DNA of 53,113 nucleotides from Micavibrio sp. (GTDB lineage Bacteria > Pseudomonadota > Alphaproteobacteria > Micavibrionales > Micavibrionaceae). Numbering within the stretch: position 1 is the stretch's first letter; every line of letters starts with the position of its first letter. Under the pieces are notes generated by a model. The model was not told the DNA's origin. It saw nothing but the letters and a program-made list of their open reading frames with translations, and did not search any database. Shown here in pieces: positions 8,808 to 17,226 of the stretch. The position numbers and the translations under genes are program-made. The stretch lies in contig JAHQVU010000033.1 in NCBI GenBank assembly GCA_019634145.1, positions 1-53,113 on the forward strand, written 5' to 3'.

Positions 8808-9284
8808 TTAAAAGATTTTTGCCATTAAAATTTCATCTACATATTGGCCATTGCCGCGATGTAAAAACTGTGTCTGTCGACCTTCTTCAATAAATCCAAG
8901 CTGCTTATAAAAGCCAATAGCGCTGGGATTATCCGCCTCCACGCCCAATTGGATGCGATTGATTCCATTGTGTCTGAGGGTCTCGATTGCCGCATTAAGG
9001 GCGCTCTTACCAAGACCTCTGCCTTGACATTCTTTTTTGATGCCAAAAGACTGAATTTCCGCGATGTGCGCGCCGCGACCTGAAAAGTTGATCGCGCTGA
9101 TGATGCCGCAATCATCGTTATTATTATCCTGTATGATCCAGAAAAAATCACGCGCCAACATATCTTCAAATATGCTCTCAAACGCATTTTTTTCCATTGG
9201 GTCATGCCACATGTACGGATTAACGGTTTCATCCATATATACATCATAGGCAAGATCAAAATCTGTGGCGCTGGCAGGTCTCAT
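8808..9284 (-). CDS. GNAT-family N-acetyltransferase
   Basis: The 158-residue protein is a single GNAT domain. The acetyl-CoA pyrophosphate loop reads KKECQGRGLGKSAL (near residue 83) after the beta4 strand, followed by the conserved EADNPSAIGFYKQLGF and EEGRQ. The start is fixed by the 4-base ATGA overlap with the ffh stop (9281-9284), which implies coupled translation. The substrate is unknown. Its position between ffh and rpsP makes a ribosomal-protein or N-terminal acetylation role tempting, but nothing in the sequence proves it, and the closest-looking relatives are general small-molecule GNATs. Confidence 0.85.
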   Translation of the reverse strand: MRPASATDFDLAYDVYMDETVNPYMWHDPMEKNAFESIFEDMLARDFFWIIQDNNNDDCGIISAINFSGRGAHIAEIQSFGIKKECQGRGLGKSALNAAIETLRHNGINRIQLGVEADNPSAIGFYKQLGFIEEGRQTQFLHRGNGQYVDEILMAKIF

Positions 9285-10846
9285 TTCTTTTTCCCTTTTT
9301 TACCGCCACGTGTCAGCGCGCCAAGGCCGGGAGGTGTGCCGCCACCTACAAATGGGTTGGGGCCCAATCCATTACCAAGTCCGCCCGGGCCGCCAAATGG
9401 GTTTGCGCCGCCAGCAAAGGGGTTCGCACCTAATGCGCCTTTATCTTCTTCGCCGCCTTCGGCCATGTCTTGCGCCATGCCCATCATTTCCAGCTCGTCG
9501 AGCTTGCCGCCCATCATGCCTTTCATCTGCTTCATCATGCCGCCCATGCCCATCTTCTTCATCTTTTTCATGACACCGGACATTTGCTTATGCTGCTTGC
9601 AAAGCTTGTTGATGTCTTGAACAGATGTGCCGGAGCCGTTGGCAATGCGGATTTTGCGCTTGGCATTAAGGAGGTCAGGGTTTTCGCGCTCTGCCTTGGT
9701 CATAGAGAATATAATTGCTTCCTGACGTTTGATAAAGCTGTCATCCATACCGGCTGATTCAAGCTTGCCTGCCATATCTCCAAGCCCGGGCAGCATCTTC
9801 ATCATCGCGCCCATACCGCCCATTTTGCTCATTTGCTGCATCTGTTGCAGCATGTCATTAAAGTCGAACTGGCCTTTTTTGAACTTCTCGGCCATTTTGA
9901 TGGCCTGCTCTTGATCAACTGTGTCCATGGCTTTTTCAACCAAGGAGACAACGTCACCCATGCCAAGTATGCGTCCGGCAATACGGTCAGGGTGGAATAC
10001 GTCGATCTCGCTCCACTTCTCACCCATACCGACCAGCTTGACGGGCTTGCCTGTGACGGCCTTCATGCTCATCGCCGCGCCGCCGCGTGCATCACCATCA
10101 ACACGGGTCAGCATAATACCTGTAATGCTCACCGCTTCGTCAAAGGCCGTGGCAGTCTGCACCGCGTCTTGTCCGGTCATGGCATCGGCCACGAGGAGAG
10201 TTTCGATCGGGTTTGTGGCTTTCTTGATCGCGGTGACTTCTGCCATGAGCTCTTCATCAATGGACAGGCGGCCAGCAGTATCGAGCATGACAAGGTCAAA
10301 GCCCTCTTTGCGCGCAACATCCATTGCGCGATTAGCAATTTCGACAGGCTTTTGCCCTTCGATAATCTCTAATGTCGCAACACCTGTTTGCTCACCCAGA
10401 ACAGCGAGCTGTTTTTGCGCGGCGGGGCGATAAACGTCGAGCGAAGCCATCAGCACTTTCTTTCCACGCTTTTCGGTGATCATCTTCGCGATCTTCGCTG
10501 TCGATGTCGTTTTACCCGATCCTTGCAAGCCAACCATAAGGTAAGCGCAGGGCGGTGTGGTAAGGTTAAGCTCGGATGCTTCTGATCCCAGCATCTTCAC
10601 AAGCTCATCGTGGACGATCTTAATCACTTGTTGCGCAGGGTTTACGCCTTTGATGACTTTTTCACCAACGGCCTTTTCTTTGATCTCGGCGATGAACTCT
10701 TTAACAACCGGAAGTGCAACATCGGCTTCAAGTAAGGCCATACGAATCTCGCGGGAAACGAGCATAACGTCATTCTCACTCAAAGAGCTCTTACCTCTTA
10801 AGGTTTTAAATACGCTGCCAAGCTTTTCGCTCAAAGATTCAAACAT
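9281..10846 (-). CDS. ffh: Signal recognition particle GTPase Ffh
   Basis: Ffh binds signal sequences on ribosomes with 4.5S RNA and docks with FtsY (also in this window). The 521-residue protein is longer than the usual 450-460. The N domain (about 1-90) is followed by the G domain with GLQGSGKTTSTAKIA, DVYRPAAQKQL, DTAGRLSIDEELM, TRVDGDARGGAA and the closing GMGEKWSEIDVFHPDRIAGRILGMGD. The M domain from about 300 is Met-rich (QQMQQMSKMGGMGAMMKMLPG), with the RNA-binding helices near 385-410. The last 70 residues are a Gly/Asn/Pro/Phe tail with three NPFxGG-type repeats and a basic GGKKGKKK end. It is the first gene of the operon, preceded by a structured leader. Confidence 0.97.
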   Translation of the reverse strand: MFESLSEKLGSVFKTLRGKSSLSENDVMLVSREIRMALLEADVALPVVKEFIAEIKEKAVGEKVIKGVNPAQQVIKIVHDELVKMLGSEASELNLTTPPCAYLMVGLQGSGKTTSTAKIAKMITEKRGKKVLMASLDVYRPAAQKQLAVLGEQTGVATLEIIEGQKPVEIANRAMDVARKEGFDLVMLDTAGRLSIDEELMAEVTAIKKATNPIETLLVADAMTGQDAVQTATAFDEAVSITGIMLTRVDGDARGGAAMSMKAVTGKPVKLVGMGEKWSEIDVFHPDRIAGRILGMGDVVSLVEKAMDTVDQEQAIKMAEKFKKGQFDFNDMLQQMQQMSKMGGMGAMMKMLPGLGDMAGKLESAGMDDSFIKRQEAIIFSMTKAERENPDLLNAKRKIRIANGSGTSVQDINKLCKQHKQMSGVMKKMKKMGMGGMMKQMKGMMGGKLDELEMMGMAQDMAEGGEEDKGALGANPFAGGANPFGGPGGLGNGLGPNPFVGGGTPPGLGALTRGGKKGKKK

Positions 10847-10879
10847 TTACAATCCGTAGTTAATAATACAATTTAACCC

Positions 10880-10937
10880 CAGTGAGCGCTCTGCGCCGAC
10901 TAAGGTGTACCTGCTCCCCGAAAGAGCGCGGGCACTG
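10880..10937 (-). promoter_or_regulatory. Long imperfect inverted repeat in the ffh leader (candidate structured RNA)
   Basis: Outer arms CAGTG (10880-10884) and CACTG (10933-10937), and inner arms CGCTCT (10887-10892) and AGAGCG (10923-10928), are complementary. A 2-base bulge on one side and a 4-base bulge on the other separate them, and they enclose a 30-base apical region containing AGGTGTACCT. On the ffh strand the structure ends about 34 bases before the ffh start codon. No T tract follows, so it is not a simple terminator. It could be a cis-acting leader of ffh, an element of the divergent dapF unit, or a small RNA. It lacks the conserved SRP RNA apical sequence. Confidence 0.5.
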
Positions 10938-11024
10938 ACAAAACAAAGATGTCAGTAAAATTTGGTGGAAAATAACGCCGCGCGCAGCTATTGTCAAGGA
11001 ATTAAAGTATTGAGGGTTTTGATA

Positions 11025-11840
11025 ATGAATTTTAAGAAGATGCACGGTGCTGGAAATGATTTTGTCATTTTGGATTTTCGGGGAGAGCCGGAAACCCTTG
11101 CTCCTGCACGTATTATGCAGATATGTGATCGTAATTTTGGTGTTGGCTGTGACCAGCTTGTGGCGCTGGAGCCTTCCGAAGCGGCAGATGTAAAAGCCGT
11201 CTTTTATAACGCCGATGGCAGTGAGATCGGTGCATGTGGTAACGCCTCGCGCTGCGTGGCGCATATATATATGCAAGAGCAGGGCGTTGAGCGTTGCACA
11301 ATCGAAACGGGCGGCGGTGTGCTGGAATGCGAAGCGGCCGGCGAAAACCGCGTCATGGTTAATATGGGCGCGCCAAAGTTGGAGTGGAATCAAATTCCAC
11401 TATCTGAGGAGCGCGATACATTAATGCTTTTCATCGATGAAAACGCTAAGAACCCAGCGGTCGCGGTGAATATGGGCAACCCACATTGCGTTTTATTTGT
11501 GGATGATGCGGAAAAAGCACTGCTGGATCGCATAGGCCCGAAGATCGAAAATCACCCACTCTTTCCTGAGCGCACAAATGTTGAGGTTGTTGAGCTTCGT
11601 GAAGATGGAACAATTCGCCAACGCACATGGGAGCGCGGCGTGGGAGAGACGCTCGCTTGTGGATCAGGTGCATGCGCAGTCGCCGTTGCGGCGATCAGGC
11701 GTGAGCTTGTCGATGGACGCGAAGTTGAAATCCACCTCAATGGCGGGGTGCTCAATATCGAGTGGCGCGAAAGCGATAATTGTGTCTATATGACCGGCCC
11801 TGTGGCCTATATATTTGACGGAAATCTAAAACCGCTGTAA
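11025..11840 (+). CDS. dapF: Diaminopimelate epimerase
   Basis: This enzyme interconverts LL- and meso-diaminopimelate for lysine and peptidoglycan synthesis. I chose the ATG at 11025 (MNFKKMHGAGNDFV), the family's conserved beginning, with a gaggg site upstream; the longer frame from 10962 adds 21 unrelated residues. The resulting 271 residues match the family. The two catalytic cysteines are visible: C71 in GACGNASRC and C212 in ACGSGACA. NMGNPHCV and ERGVGET are also present. mtaB follows 9 bases after the stop, so the two are co-transcribed; ffh diverges upstream. Confidence 0.97.
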   Translation: MNFKKMHGAGNDFVILDFRGEPETLAPARIMQICDRNFGVGCDQLVALEPSEAADVKAVFYNADGSEIGACGNASRCVAHIYMQEQGVERCTIETGGGVLECEAAGENRVMVNMGAPKLEWNQIPLSEERDTLMLFIDENAKNPAVAVNMGNPHCVLFVDDAEKALLDRIGPKIENHPLFPERTNVEVVELREDGTIRQRTWERGVGETLACGSGACAVAVAAIRRELVDGREVEIHLNGGVLNIEWRESDNCVYMTGPVAYIFDGNLKPL

Positions 11841-11849
11841 AAGCTGCGC

Positions 11850-13118
11850 ATGAGCAAGTCTGACTCCCATAAAGATGTCGAGGTTGTGACCTTCGGTTGT
11901 CGTCTGAATATTTCAGAATCCGAGGTGATGCGCGATCATGCACGGGATGCGGGGATGGATGATGCTATCATTTTCAATACCTGCGCCGTCACTAAAGAGG
12001 CTGAGCGTCAAGCAAGGCAAGCCATCCGCAAAGCGCGCCGCGAAAACCCGGATAAGCAGATCATCGTCACGGGCTGTAGCGCTCAGGTAAATCCCGATAT
12101 GTATGAGAAAATGCCCGAGATCGACCAGATCATCGGCAATGACCTCAAGCTCAAACGCGAAACATGGGGCATACGCCATAATGACCGCGTGCTGGTCAAT
12201 GACATTATGGAGGTGCGCGAGACCGCAGGGCATCTGGTGGAGGGGTTTGAAGGCCACACCCGCGCCTTCGTGCAAGTGCAAAATGGCTGCGACCATCGCT
12301 GTACTTTCTGCATCATCCCCTATGGCCGTGGCAATTCGCGCTCTGTCCCAATTGGTGTGATCTCCGAGCAGATCGGCAAGCTGGTGACAGAGGGATATCA
12401 GGAAATTGTCTTCACGGGCGTGGATGTCACCTCTTACGGTCCCGATTTACCCGGTAAGCCAACACTAGGGCAGATGATTCGACGCGTTCTGGCGCTTAAT
12501 CCTGACCTTAAGCGTGTCCGCATGTCTTCGCTTGACCCTGTCGAGATTGACAATGATCTATGGGACCTAATCGCAAACGAGCCGCGTCTCATGCCGCACC
12601 TGCACCTCAGCCTGCAATCAGGTGATGATCTGATTTTAAAGCGCATGAAGCGCCGTCACCTGCGTCAGGATGCAATTGAAATGTGCAAGCGAGCGCGTGA
12701 TCTGCGTCCAGATCTGGCATTTGGCGCGGATATTATCGCGGGATTTCCGACCGAAACTGACAAGATGTTCAACAATACGATGGCAATCGTTGAAGAATGC
12801 GACCTCACATACCTTCACGTCTTCCCGTATTCAGAGCGTGAGGGTACGCCTGCAGCCAAAATTCCATCACAAGTGCCTGTGCCAATCCGTAAAGAACGCG
12901 CCGCCACTTTGCGCGCACTCGGCGACAAACAGATGCAAAAACTCCTTAACAATAACATGAATAAAGAGCTGAAAATTGTTGTTGAAAAAAAGGGAAGGGG
13001 ACGCGCCGAAAACTTCTGTCCTGTCAAAGTATACGGCGAGTACCCGCAAGGATCGCTCCTCACCGTTCGTACAATATCAATTGAGGATGATCATCTGATT
13101 GCGGATGTGATTTCTTGA
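11850..13118 (+). CDS. mtaB: tRNA t6A37 methylthiotransferase, MtaB family
   Basis: This radical-SAM enzyme converts t6A37 to ms2t6A37 in ANN-decoding tRNAs. The 422-residue protein has the UPF0004 N-terminal domain with three cluster cysteines (C17 in TFGCRLN, C45 in FNTCAVT, C76 in VTGCSAQ). It also has the radical SAM motif C146-x3-C150-x2-C153 in NGCDHRCTFCIIPYGRGNSRS. GADIIAGFPTETDKMF and HVFPYSEREGTPA are typical of the MtaB/MiaB group. The short N-terminus and FGCRLN motif favour MtaB over MiaB or RimO. A degenerate TRAM-like C-terminal segment follows. The order dapF-mtaB-ftsY is common in alphaproteobacteria. Confidence 0.93.
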   Translation: MSKSDSHKDVEVVTFGCRLNISESEVMRDHARDAGMDDAIIFNTCAVTKEAERQARQAIRKARRENPDKQIIVTGCSAQVNPDMYEKMPEIDQIIGNDLKLKRETWGIRHNDRVLVNDIMEVRETAGHLVEGFEGHTRAFVQVQNGCDHRCTFCIIPYGRGNSRSVPIGVISEQIGKLVTEGYQEIVFTGVDVTSYGPDLPGKPTLGQMIRRVLALNPDLKRVRMSSLDPVEIDNDLWDLIANEPRLMPHLHLSLQSGDDLILKRMKRRHLRQDAIEMCKRARDLRPDLAFGADIIAGFPTETDKMFNNTMAIVEECDLTYLHVFPYSEREGTPAAKIPSQVPVPIRKERAATLRALGDKQMQKLLNNNMNKELKIVVEKKGRGRAENFCPVKVYGEYPQGSLLTVRTISIEDDHLIADVIS

Positions 13119-13149
13119 AAAATTAACTTTTACCCGTCAAAATATATTG

Positions 13150-13863
13150 ATGCCTATTACTGATCTTCTCTTTGCACCGGTATTTTTTATGATGGTGGCC
13201 GATAATCCGGCTGCTAAAGCCTGCGCTGCGCGTAAAAAAAGCAATAGTGCAATCGAGATCGTTTTTGATAACAAGCCGACACGGTATGATTTCAGCAAAA
13301 ACGTTAAGCAGCTTACATCTATGGGTAAAACCCAATCTGTGAGTTGGAGCAAGAAAAACGACTTTAAAAGGCGCGGCGCGACCGTCCACACCAATGGCCT
13401 CACAAACGGTAAAATTTCCTACCGTATTCAAAGCGAGCTTTCCGCCCGCCCTGCATCTCCTTTAAGCAAAACGATGTGCCCGCATGTGAGAAAGGTTCAA
13501 GTCGTAATAACGCATGAATCAACGATTTATGTGGCCTCTAAGCATAAGAAGGGGGCGTGTGAATATAAGGAGATATGGGAGCATGAACATAAACACCAAC
13601 GTGTGAACGAGGCCGCCGCTAAAGGGCTGGCCGATACGTTGAAGCGCGATATGCCCGAAGTAATTAGCTATGCCGAGGGGCAGAGTATCAGCACGAGATC
13701 AGGTGATGTGGCGATGAAAAAGCTCGGAGATTTTATGGAGGATGCTATAAAATTTTATTCCGATAAAGCGATCAAAGAAATGAGCCACAATAATGACGCC
13801 ATAGACACACCAGCCGAATATCGCCGTAGCGCCGAGGCGTGTGGCCATCGCTCTGCTTTCTAG
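13150..13863 (+). CDS. Unknown protein with a lone HExxH motif
   Basis: This is a 237-residue protein I do not recognise by family. I chose the ATG at 13150; a TTG directly before it is also in frame. The most telling feature is HEHKH at residues 145-149, within YKEIWEHEHKHQRVNEAAA. It sits on a predicted helix in the middle of the protein, as in zincin metallopeptidases and DUF922-type proteins, where a HEx2H helix is followed by more helix. A third zinc ligand is not obvious. Basic residues dominate the first half; five Cys are scattered. A short hydrophobic N-terminus (LLFAPVFFMMVA) could be a poor signal or anchor. It lies between mtaB and ftsY in the same direction. Confidence 0.65.
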   Translation: MPITDLLFAPVFFMMVADNPAAKACAARKKSNSAIEIVFDNKPTRYDFSKNVKQLTSMGKTQSVSWSKKNDFKRRGATVHTNGLTNGKISYRIQSELSARPASPLSKTMCPHVRKVQVVITHESTIYVASKHKKGACEYKEIWEHEHKHQRVNEAAAKGLADTLKRDMPEVISYAEGQSISTRSGDVAMKKLGDFMEDAIKFYSDKAIKEMSHNNDAIDTPAEYRRSAEACGHRSAF

Positions 13864-13897
13864 CAAGCTATCCACTTTATCCTTAATTTTTTTTAAT

Positions 13898-13918
13898 AGC
13901 GGGTGATTTTGACCCGCT
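13898..13918 (+). terminator. Hairpin upstream of ftsY, after the HExxH gene
   Basis: agcgggt (13898-13904) and acccgct (13912-13918) form a perfect 7-bp stem with a 7-base loop, 35 bases after the preceding stop. The T-run lies on the wrong side for plus-strand termination (before the hairpin), so it may instead mark the 5' leader of ftsY or stop antisense transcripts. Confidence 0.4.
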
Positions 13919-13961
13919 TGGTGGCTATATTAGTAGGGAAAAAGAGATAAAGGATTTTCCA

Positions 13962-15140
13962 ATGGTGTTTTGGCGCAAAAAAAATAACCCTGCACAACAA
14001 GAGCAAGAGGCGCGCGATGATAAATTGCTCCATCCCAATGGTGAGCCAGAGCTGGAGCCTTCAACGGATTATGAAGCCGAGATTGATCCAAAAACAAAAG
14101 AAGAGCTTAAAGAGACCGAAAGCGAGATTATCGAGGAGCTAGACCAAACGCCCACGCCGGTGCATACGAAAACCGAGGATATACAAGAAGCTAAAGAGTT
14201 AGCGGATCACAGCGAAGAGGGGGGCTGGTTCTCACGTCTGGCGGGTGGCCTGTCCAAATCCACCAATAAATTTACGCAAGGGTTGAGTGATCTGGTTACT
14301 AAGAAAAAGCTTGATCAGGAAACACTGGATGAATTGGAAGAGTTGCTGATTTCCGCTGATCTAGGTCCTAAAACAGCTGCCAAAGTAATCGAGGGATTTT
14401 CACGGGATCGCTTCGGCAAAGACATTAGTGGTGATGAAATCCGTGAAGCGCTGGCCGACGGGATGGCAGAAATATTAAACCCAGTTGTCGCGACGTTAGA
14501 GCCTCAAAAGCAGGAAGACGGCCCACATGTAATTCTAGTTGTCGGAGTTAACGGGGCGGGTAAAACCACGACCATCGGTAAGTTAGCGCGCAAATTTAAG
14601 GACGAGCGGGGCTTGAAAACCATGATCGCCGCTGGAGATACTTTCCGCGCCGCTGCTGTCGAGCAATTGGAAGTTTGGGCTACGCGCTCTGGCGCATCTT
14701 TCCTCAAAAAAGACCTTGGTGCAGATGCTGCTTCCGTCGCTTACGAGGCTTATACCAAAGCGAAAGAAGAGGGCGCCGATGTGTTGATGATCGACACTGC
14801 CGGACGCTTGCAGAACAAAAAGAATTTGATGGAAGAGCTGGAAAAAATTGTCCGCGTTCTCAAAAAGCAGAACGAATCCCTGCCACATGAGGTGTTGCTC
14901 GTGCTTGATTCTACAACAGGCCAGAACGCTTTTTCACAAGTAGAGGTCTTCCGGGATATGGTCAATGTTACAGGTCTAGTCGTGACAAAGCTGGACGGTA
15001 GCGCCAAAGGCGGCGTGCTGGTCGGGCTTGTCGATCAATTCGGCGTTCCGGTCTATGCGATTGGTGTGGGCGAAGCAGTGGAAGATCTTCAAAGCTTCCA
15101 TGCAGGTTCATATGCACGTGCTTTAATGGGATTGAAGTAA
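13962..15140 (+). CDS. ftsY: SRP receptor GTPase FtsY
   Basis: FtsY is the membrane-associated receptor that docks the Ffh-ribosome complex to the translocon. The 392-residue protein has an acidic, disordered A region (about 1-85, Glu/Asp-rich with a basic FWRKKNNP start that may touch lipid). The N domain follows from GGWFSRLAGGLSKSTNKF. The G domain has GVNGAGKTTTIGKLA, AGDTFRAAAVEQL, DTAGRLQNKKNLMEEL, TKLDGSAKGG and the closing GVGEAVEDLQSF. An aaagga site lies just before the ATG. It is consistent with ffh diverging about 3 kb away. Confidence 0.97.
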   Translation: MVFWRKKNNPAQQEQEARDDKLLHPNGEPELEPSTDYEAEIDPKTKEELKETESEIIEELDQTPTPVHTKTEDIQEAKELADHSEEGGWFSRLAGGLSKSTNKFTQGLSDLVTKKKLDQETLDELEELLISADLGPKTAAKVIEGFSRDRFGKDISGDEIREALADGMAEILNPVVATLEPQKQEDGPHVILVVGVNGAGKTTTIGKLARKFKDERGLKTMIAAGDTFRAAAVEQLEVWATRSGASFLKKDLGADAASVAYEAYTKAKEEGADVLMIDTAGRLQNKKNLMEELEKIVRVLKKQNESLPHEVLLVLDSTTGQNAFSQVEVFRDMVNVTGLVVTKLDGSAKGGVLVGLVDQFGVPVYAIGVGEAVEDLQSFHAGSYARALMGLK

Positions 15141-15166
15141 AGTAAAGAATTGAAAAACCATAAAAA

Positions 15167-16603
15167 ATGCGTGATAATAAGGGGATGATCCTTACTCCTG
15201 ATATTCCCGAAGCCCAATTATTTTCTTCTGCCGATGATGCGTTTGCTCATGTGCAAAAACTCTATGATGAGCAAGTGGATTTCTTGCAAAAATCATTTAA
15301 GGACTTTGTTGCAGGCAATGCCCGTGAAAACCGTTCACGTGGTTTTTATCCATATGTGAGGATAAAGACAGTCTATGCGCGCCGTGCTGACTCGCGCTTC
15401 TCATATGGTTTTGCGCCGCGTCCGGGGGTATATTCCACCACTTTGACACGGCCCGACATCTTTTCGAGCTACTATGAAGAGCAGTTCCGCCTGTTAATCA
15501 AAAATCATGATATCCCGCTAGAAATAGGAATCAGCACAACGCCGATCCCAATCCATTTTGCTCTCGGTGACAGCTTTCATTTGGAGGGCGATTTGTCAGC
15601 GGAGCAACTTAAGGATCTTCCTGATCTGTTTGATGTGCCCGATTTGGATATTATGGATGATGAGATTGCAAATTCTTCGCATATCATCAATGAAGGTGAC
15701 CCAAATCCGCTCGCACTTTTCACCGCACCTCGTGTTGATTTGAGCATACAGCGCCTGCGCCATTATTGTGGAATGCCCGCCGATCACTTTCAGAATTACA
15801 TCATCTTTACCAATTACCAATTCTATATCGATGAGTTCGTTAAAATCGGTAAAGAGCGTGTCGGTAAAGACGGTTATGTTGAATTTGTGGGGCCTGATCC
15901 TGATAAGCGCTTGCCGCAAATGCCTGCCTACCACCTAAAAATGGAGGGTAATAAAGGCATTACAATGGTTAATATCGGTGTCGGGCCATCCAATGCCAAA
16001 ACCATTACCGATCATATCGCCGTCATGCGTCCGCACGCTTGGCTTATGCTGGGACACTGCGCAGGGCTTAGAAATTCGCAAGAGTTGGGCGATTATGTGC
16101 TCGCTCATGGCTATTTGCGAGAAGACCATGTGCTGGATGAGCAATTACCCGTAAGCATTCCCATCCCCGCTTTGGCCGAGGTGCAGTTGGCTTTGGAGCA
16201 GGCTGTAGCCGAAATAACCAATCACGGCGGCTACGATTTGAAGAAAATTATGCGCACAGGCACGGTGGCCACAACGGATGATCGAAACTGGGAATTGCGT
16301 TCAGCTATAAAACAGAATAAACGCCTCAGCCAGTCTCGCGCAATCGCGATGGATATGGAGAGCGGTACGATCGCCGCCAATGGCTTCCGCTTCCGCGTTC
16401 CCTACGGCACGTTGCTCTGTGTCTCTGATAAACCTTTGCATGGCCAGCTTAAACTTCCCGGCATGGCTGATACTTTCTATCGCCAGCGCGTCGATCAGCA
16501 TTTGTTGGTGGGCTTGCGCACGATGGAGCTTTTGCGTGATTACTCACCTGAAAAGCTTCATAGTCGTAAGCTGCGCAGTTTTGACGAAGTCGCCTTCCAG
16601 TAA
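15167..16603 (+). CDS. amn: AMP nucleosidase
   Basis: This enzyme hydrolyses AMP to adenine and ribose 5-phosphate, controlling adenylate levels. The 478 residues match bacterial Amn. The N-terminal domain has YPYVRI and FAPRPGVYSTTLTRPD. FTNYQFYIDEF lies near residue 213, and the C-terminal nucleoside-phosphorylase-like domain contains MVNIGVGPSNAKTITDH, AWLMLGHCAGLR, ATTDDRNWEL and the purine/ribose-binding AMDMESGTIAANGFRFRVPYG. The start is uncertain: ATG 15167 has no good ribosome site, and the in-frame ATG at 15185 has aagggg directly abutting it. It follows ftsY by 26 bases and ends in a good terminator. Confidence 0.93.
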   Translation: MRDNKGMILTPDIPEAQLFSSADDAFAHVQKLYDEQVDFLQKSFKDFVAGNARENRSRGFYPYVRIKTVYARRADSRFSYGFAPRPGVYSTTLTRPDIFSSYYEEQFRLLIKNHDIPLEIGISTTPIPIHFALGDSFHLEGDLSAEQLKDLPDLFDVPDLDIMDDEIANSSHIINEGDPNPLALFTAPRVDLSIQRLRHYCGMPADHFQNYIIFTNYQFYIDEFVKIGKERVGKDGYVEFVGPDPDKRLPQMPAYHLKMEGNKGITMVNIGVGPSNAKTITDHIAVMRPHAWLMLGHCAGLRNSQELGDYVLAHGYLREDHVLDEQLPVSIPIPALAEVQLALEQAVAEITNHGGYDLKKIMRTGTVATTDDRNWELRSAIKQNKRLSQSRAIAMDMESGTIAANGFRFRVPYGTLLCVSDKPLHGQLKLPGMADTFYRQRVDQHLLVGLRTMELLRDYSPEKLHSRKLRSFDEVAFQ

Positions 16604-16606
16604 AGT

Positions 16607-16639
16607 AAAAGCGCCGAACAAAGTGTCCGGCGCTTTTAA
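16607..16639 (+). terminator. Terminator after amn
   Basis: aaaagcgccg (16607-16616) pairs with cggcgctttt (16628-16637) around an 11-base loop. The A/T flanks make it usable in both directions, also serving the convergent Gln-rich gene. Confidence 0.85.
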
Positions 16640-16657
16640 TTGATACGTTTTTATTAT

Positions 16658-16924
16658 CTATACAACGATATCCAGCAAATTGCCGCGGCCATTGCCTTCT
16701 GAGGCGAGCTGCTGAAGCTTGTCACGTGAAAGGCTCTCAGCATTCACATTTGTATCAACCTGCTGCGTGTCGGCAGCCGGCGCTTGCTTTGGTTGTACTT
16801 TATTTTGTTGAGGTTGCTGACGCTCATCCTGAGGGCGCACCTGATTGGAGCTTTGTCCGGTTTGGGTCTGCGAATATTGCTGTACTTGCGTTTGCGCGCC
16901 CAATCCCGAAAGTGGTCCTGCCAT
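16658..16924 (-). CDS. Small Gln-rich protein of unknown function
   Basis: The 88-residue product is low-complexity, with about one Gln in five residues up to residue 58 plus Asn, Ser and Thr. A more ordered C-terminus follows (ESLSRDKLQQLASEG), ending in the motif GRGNLLDIVV. There is no signal peptide or membrane segment. A strong aggaaagg ribosome site lies 6 bases upstream of the ATG, which supports it being a gene. The C-terminal hydrophobic RGxxLDIxV ending looks like a docking peptide; I have the impression of seeing such endings in other alphaproteobacterial small proteins but cannot name a family. Confidence 0.6.
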   Translation of the reverse strand: MAGPLSGLGAQTQVQQYSQTQTGQSSNQVRPQDERQQPQQNKVQPKQAPAADTQQVDTNVNAESLSRDKLQQLASEGNGRGNLLDIVV

Positions 16925-17226
16925 AATCGTCCTTTCCTACTAAGGGAAATATCTAGTCCCGAATATTAATTATTATATTATAAAAGTATTAACGAAGTGT
17001 ATACCATTTTGCTTGATAGGACGCAATTATTAGAAAAAATATTGTTTTTACAAATTTATTAAATTTTCAGGCCAAATGTTAACTTCTCGGTAACGTTTAT
17101 AAGATATATATGATGTACAAGAAACGTGAAATAATATAAAAAAAATCGGCTAAATGGCTGTAAGCGTTCTTTTTTTGGGTTCAAAACATCAGTTTAATTG
17201 CAATGCAATGTTGAGTGGGTAGGGAT
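16925..17226. other. AT-rich intergenic region between divergent genes
   Basis: This 302-base gap separates the Gln-rich gene (minus) from the DUF2336 gene (plus). It must hold both promoters, but no near-consensus -35/-10 pair stands out; AT-rich blocks around 16965-17060 and 17095-17160 are candidate promoter DNA. No gene, RNA or repeat was recognised. Confidence 0.4.

Noticed and set aside
10860-11393. 177-residue minus-strand frame across the ffh-dapF gap and dapF
   Set aside because: It lies opposite the unmistakable dapF coding sequence, and its product has no recognisable domain. The frame is open only because of the GC-rich codons of dapF.
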